NCBI RefSeq assembly: GCF_040396155.1
Contig: NZ_JBEBOY010000010.1
Location: forward strand, 34,743 to 98,742
DNA length: 64,000 nt
Origin: Tissierella praeacuta_A
GTDB taxonomy: Bacteria; Bacillota; Clostridia; Tissierellales; Tissierellaceae
Reading direction: 5' to 3'
The notes below the pieces were generated by a model that was not told the DNA's origin, searched no databases, and saw only the letters and a list, made by a program, of their open reading frames with translations. Shown here piece by piece: positions 62,393 to 64,000 of this stretch (position 1 is the stretch's first letter; each line of letters opens with the position of its first letter). Made by a program: the position numbers and the translations under genes.

Positions 62393-63713
62393 TAAAAGTA
62401 ATATAAAAAAGATATGTATTGATGATTTTGCAACAAAAAGACGTAAAACCTATGGAACGATTATGATTGATATAGATACTCACAGAATTGTTGATATGAT
62501 TAACTCTAGAGAATATGATGATATAGTTACTTGGCTAAGGACATTTCCAAATATTGAGGTAGTTTCTCGAGATGGCTCTATTACATATTCTAATGCCATC
62601 AAAGATTCTCATCCAGGAGCCATTCAAGTCAGTGATAGGTTTCATTTATTAAAAAATCTTACAGATTATTGTAAGAAATTTTTAATGAATCATCTGAAAT
62701 CAAAGGTAGAAATAGAAGCAGAAGTACAAGATATCAAAAAGGAAAGCTCAATAAAAGAAAATAATAAACAATTAACTTTAACTGAGAAAATATATAGGGC
62801 AAAGAAATTAATTGAAACTGGTACAACAAATACACAAATTTGCAAAGTGCTAAATATGGATATTCGTACCCTAGAAAAGTATCTTAATATGTCTGAAAAA
62901 GAACTAGAGGATGCTTTAAATATAAGTACCCAGGAATCTAATCACAATGATAATGTTGCTAAAAAGGAACAATTAATATCCATAGTAAGGGAAATGTATA
63001 AAAAAGGTTTTTCTAAAAGGGCAATATCTAAAGAATTAGGTATCCATCGTGCCACTGTCACCAATTACTTAGATGTAAATGTATCACCAATAAATGGAAA
63101 CTATGGCACAACAAGAAATAACACTTTACTATCCCCTTATCATGAGGATATTAACCAACTCTTACTGGAAGGCTATACTTTTAAAAAGATAGAGGAATTC
63201 ATTAAAGCTAAAGGTTATACAGGTTCAAGCTCGACAATACGTATGTATACAACTCGTATGAGAAAATTAAATAAAGAAGCAATTAAAGAATCCAATAATG
63301 AAAATGTGGAATTTATTGAAAGGACGCTACTTATAAAGCTACTATATAAACCATTAAAAGATGTGAGAAAACTAAGTGAATCTCAATTAAATAGAGTATT
63401 GTCAATATATCCATTATTTGATAGCATTTACAAGCTTGCATTAAAGTTTAAGAATATTTTAAAGAACGCAGATCCTAATAAGTTAGATTTATGGATTGAA
63501 GAAGCTAAACAATTAAATATAAATGAAATCAATAGCTTTATAGGTGGAATAAATAGGGATATTGATGCTGTAAAAAATGCTATTACTTATAGTTATAGTA
63601 ATGGACTGGCAGAAGGCAGCGTAAATAAGATTAAAGTTATAAAAAGAATTATGTATGGACGTTGTAACTTTTCAACTTTGCGTTCAAAAGTTCTTTTATT
63701 GGAAAAATCATGA
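62379..63713 (+). CDS. ISL3 transposase, catalytic part
   Basis: 444 codons with DDE residues in KKICIDDFATKRRKTYG, VVSRDGSITYSNAI and SYSNGLAEGSVNKIKVIKR, and an inserted helical HTH region (KGFSKRAISKELGIHRATV). It overlaps the first frame by 14 nt and is in the +1 frame relative to it. The junction lies in an A9 run, so either transcriptional slippage joins them or a one-base indel killed the element. ATG overlaps but lacks an RBS. Confidence 0.82.
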   Translation: MINVNKSNIKKICIDDFATKRRKTYGTIMIDIDTHRIVDMINSREYDDIVTWLRTFPNIEVVSRDGSITYSNAIKDSHPGAIQVSDRFHLLKNLTDYCKKFLMNHLKSKVEIEAEVQDIKKESSIKENNKQLTLTEKIYRAKKLIETGTTNTQICKVLNMDIRTLEKYLNMSEKELEDALNISTQESNHNDNVAKKEQLISIVREMYKKGFSKRAISKELGIHRATVTNYLDVNVSPINGNYGTTRNNTLLSPYHEDINQLLLEGYTFKKIEEFIKAKGYTGSSSTIRMYTTRMRKLNKEAIKESNNENVEFIERTLLIKLLYKPLKDVRKLSESQLNRVLSIYPLFDSIYKLALKFKNILKNADPNKLDLWIEEAKQLNINEINSFIGGINRDIDAVKNAITYSYSNGLAEGSVNKIKVIKRIMYGRCNFSTLRSKVLLLEKS

Positions 63714-63721
63714 AGCTTCAA

Positions 63722-63940
63722 CTAACTATGGAAAGAACCACTTTTAGGTTGACAAATACAGTTGTATTCTTTTTTATACATTTCTAATAAATCCTTGTAA
63801 TCCATATATATTATTTCAGAGTCTTCTGCCCTAACCTGTAAGGTATTAAGCATAAATGGTAATAACATAGACATAGACAAAATCAAAATCACTGCAAAAA
63901 TTCTTGAGCCTTTATTTATTTTTCCTTGCTGTTCTTTCAC
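63722..63940 (-). pseudogene. Signal-peptide protein truncated by the ISL3 insertion
   Basis: A GTG start 7 nt after GAGGAGG opens a signal-peptide-bearing protein (SRIFAVILILSMSMLLPFML, then RAEDSEIIYMDYKDLLEM). After about 64 codons the frame enters the IS end and stops there (final residues PKSGSFHS are IS-encoded). The remaining native gene is not seen at the other side of the IS. Confidence 0.6.
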
Positions 63941-63945
63941 TTTAT

Positions 63946-64000
63946 ATCCTCCTCGTATAATATGTTTAGAAGCACTTTTTATTAAGTCTTCTAAGCATAT
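63946..64000 (-). repeat. Repeated leader, copy 2 (cut by window end)
   Basis: Identical over all 55 visible bases to 57514-57568, again placed directly upstream of a coding start with GAGGAGG. The second hairpin arm is truncated by the window edge. Confidence 0.85.

Larger units (their letters stand above)
61860..63750 (+). mobile_element. ISL3-family insertion sequence
   Basis: About 1.89 kb with perfect 34-bp terminal inverted repeats (left 61860-61893, beginning AACCTAAAAGTGGTTCTTTC; right 63717-63750). The transposase is split into two overlapping frames. The flanks (TTTATGAT and GACAAATA) do not form the usual 8-bp target duplication, suggesting rearrangement after insertion or ends a few bases off. 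Its right end cuts a signal-peptide gene. Confidence 0.88.

Noticed and set aside
61849..63762. CTAAAAGT/ACTTTTAG as an 8-bp target duplication of the ISL3 element
   Set aside because: The two flanking octamers are reverse complements, not direct copies, so they belong to the terminal inverted repeat.

Overview
The window is AT-rich (roughly 70% by eye), has strong GGAGG-type ribosome binding sites, and its gene content (LytSR/LrgAB, a Spo0E-type domain, ECF sigma/anti-sigma, an oxygen-sensitive 2-hydroxyacyl-CoA dehydratase-like reductase, DUF1538/PII, CD3072/CD3073/CD3324 families) points to an anaerobic, low-GC Firmicute of the class Clostridia, possibly near Tissierellales. The genus cannot be named from the sequence. 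No rRNA, tRNA or CRISPR array was seen.

Layout. 1-3.4 kb: a large hybrid sensor kinase running off the left edge, then a remnant of an oligopeptide-ABC ATPase gene. 3.5-7.9 kb: an ECF sigma factor, a membrane protein likely to be its anti-sigma, a DUF4358 lipoprotein, an MBOAT O-acyltransferase and a DHHW partner, read as one cell-envelope acylation operon. 8-16 kb: housekeeping genes (SNF2 helicase, YaiI, flavin reductase) mixed with internally deleted genes (SDR, CD3073 ECF S component, rhodanese lipoprotein). 16-22.4 kb: LytSR two-component system beside lrgAB, a cupin, a class V aminotransferase and an AEC transporter, a plausible pyruvate/keto-acid circuit. 22.6-31.3 kb: chemoreceptor, YjiM/YjiL-type double-cubane reductase and activator, NifU-like scaffold, orphan sensor kinase, stalk-domain protein, RluA synthase. 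31.3-32.6 kb: a wrecked molybdate/tungstate uptake operon. 32.8-41 kb: VOC protein, a GGDEF protein ending in a Spo0E-like domain, an XRE regulator flanked by matching palindromes, and a complete Dpp/Opp peptide importer. 41-50 kb: DUF1538 membrane protein with a double PII regulator, then a sugar/nucleoside ABC importer with PfkB kinase and two ADP-ribosylglycohydrolase paralogues, one lacking metal-ligand residues. 50-54 kb: DUF1062 and CD3324-family genes, each preceded by an 8-codon leader ORF and alternative hairpins; methyltransferase, AraC regulator, VOC protein. 54-64 kb: a plastic region with three insertion sequences (DDE/zinc-ribbon type, IS110 with a long 5' non-coding end, ISL3 with 34-bp inverted repeats), duplicated 5' gene ends, and a 55-bp repeated leader.

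The strongest unexplained signal is the pair of leader-peptide/hairpin modules at 50.8-51.4 kb. They are built like erm/cat translational attenuators but sit in front of small genes not known to be antibiotic-resistance genes. A second theme is repeated gene breakage by internal deletion in which both gene ends survive.
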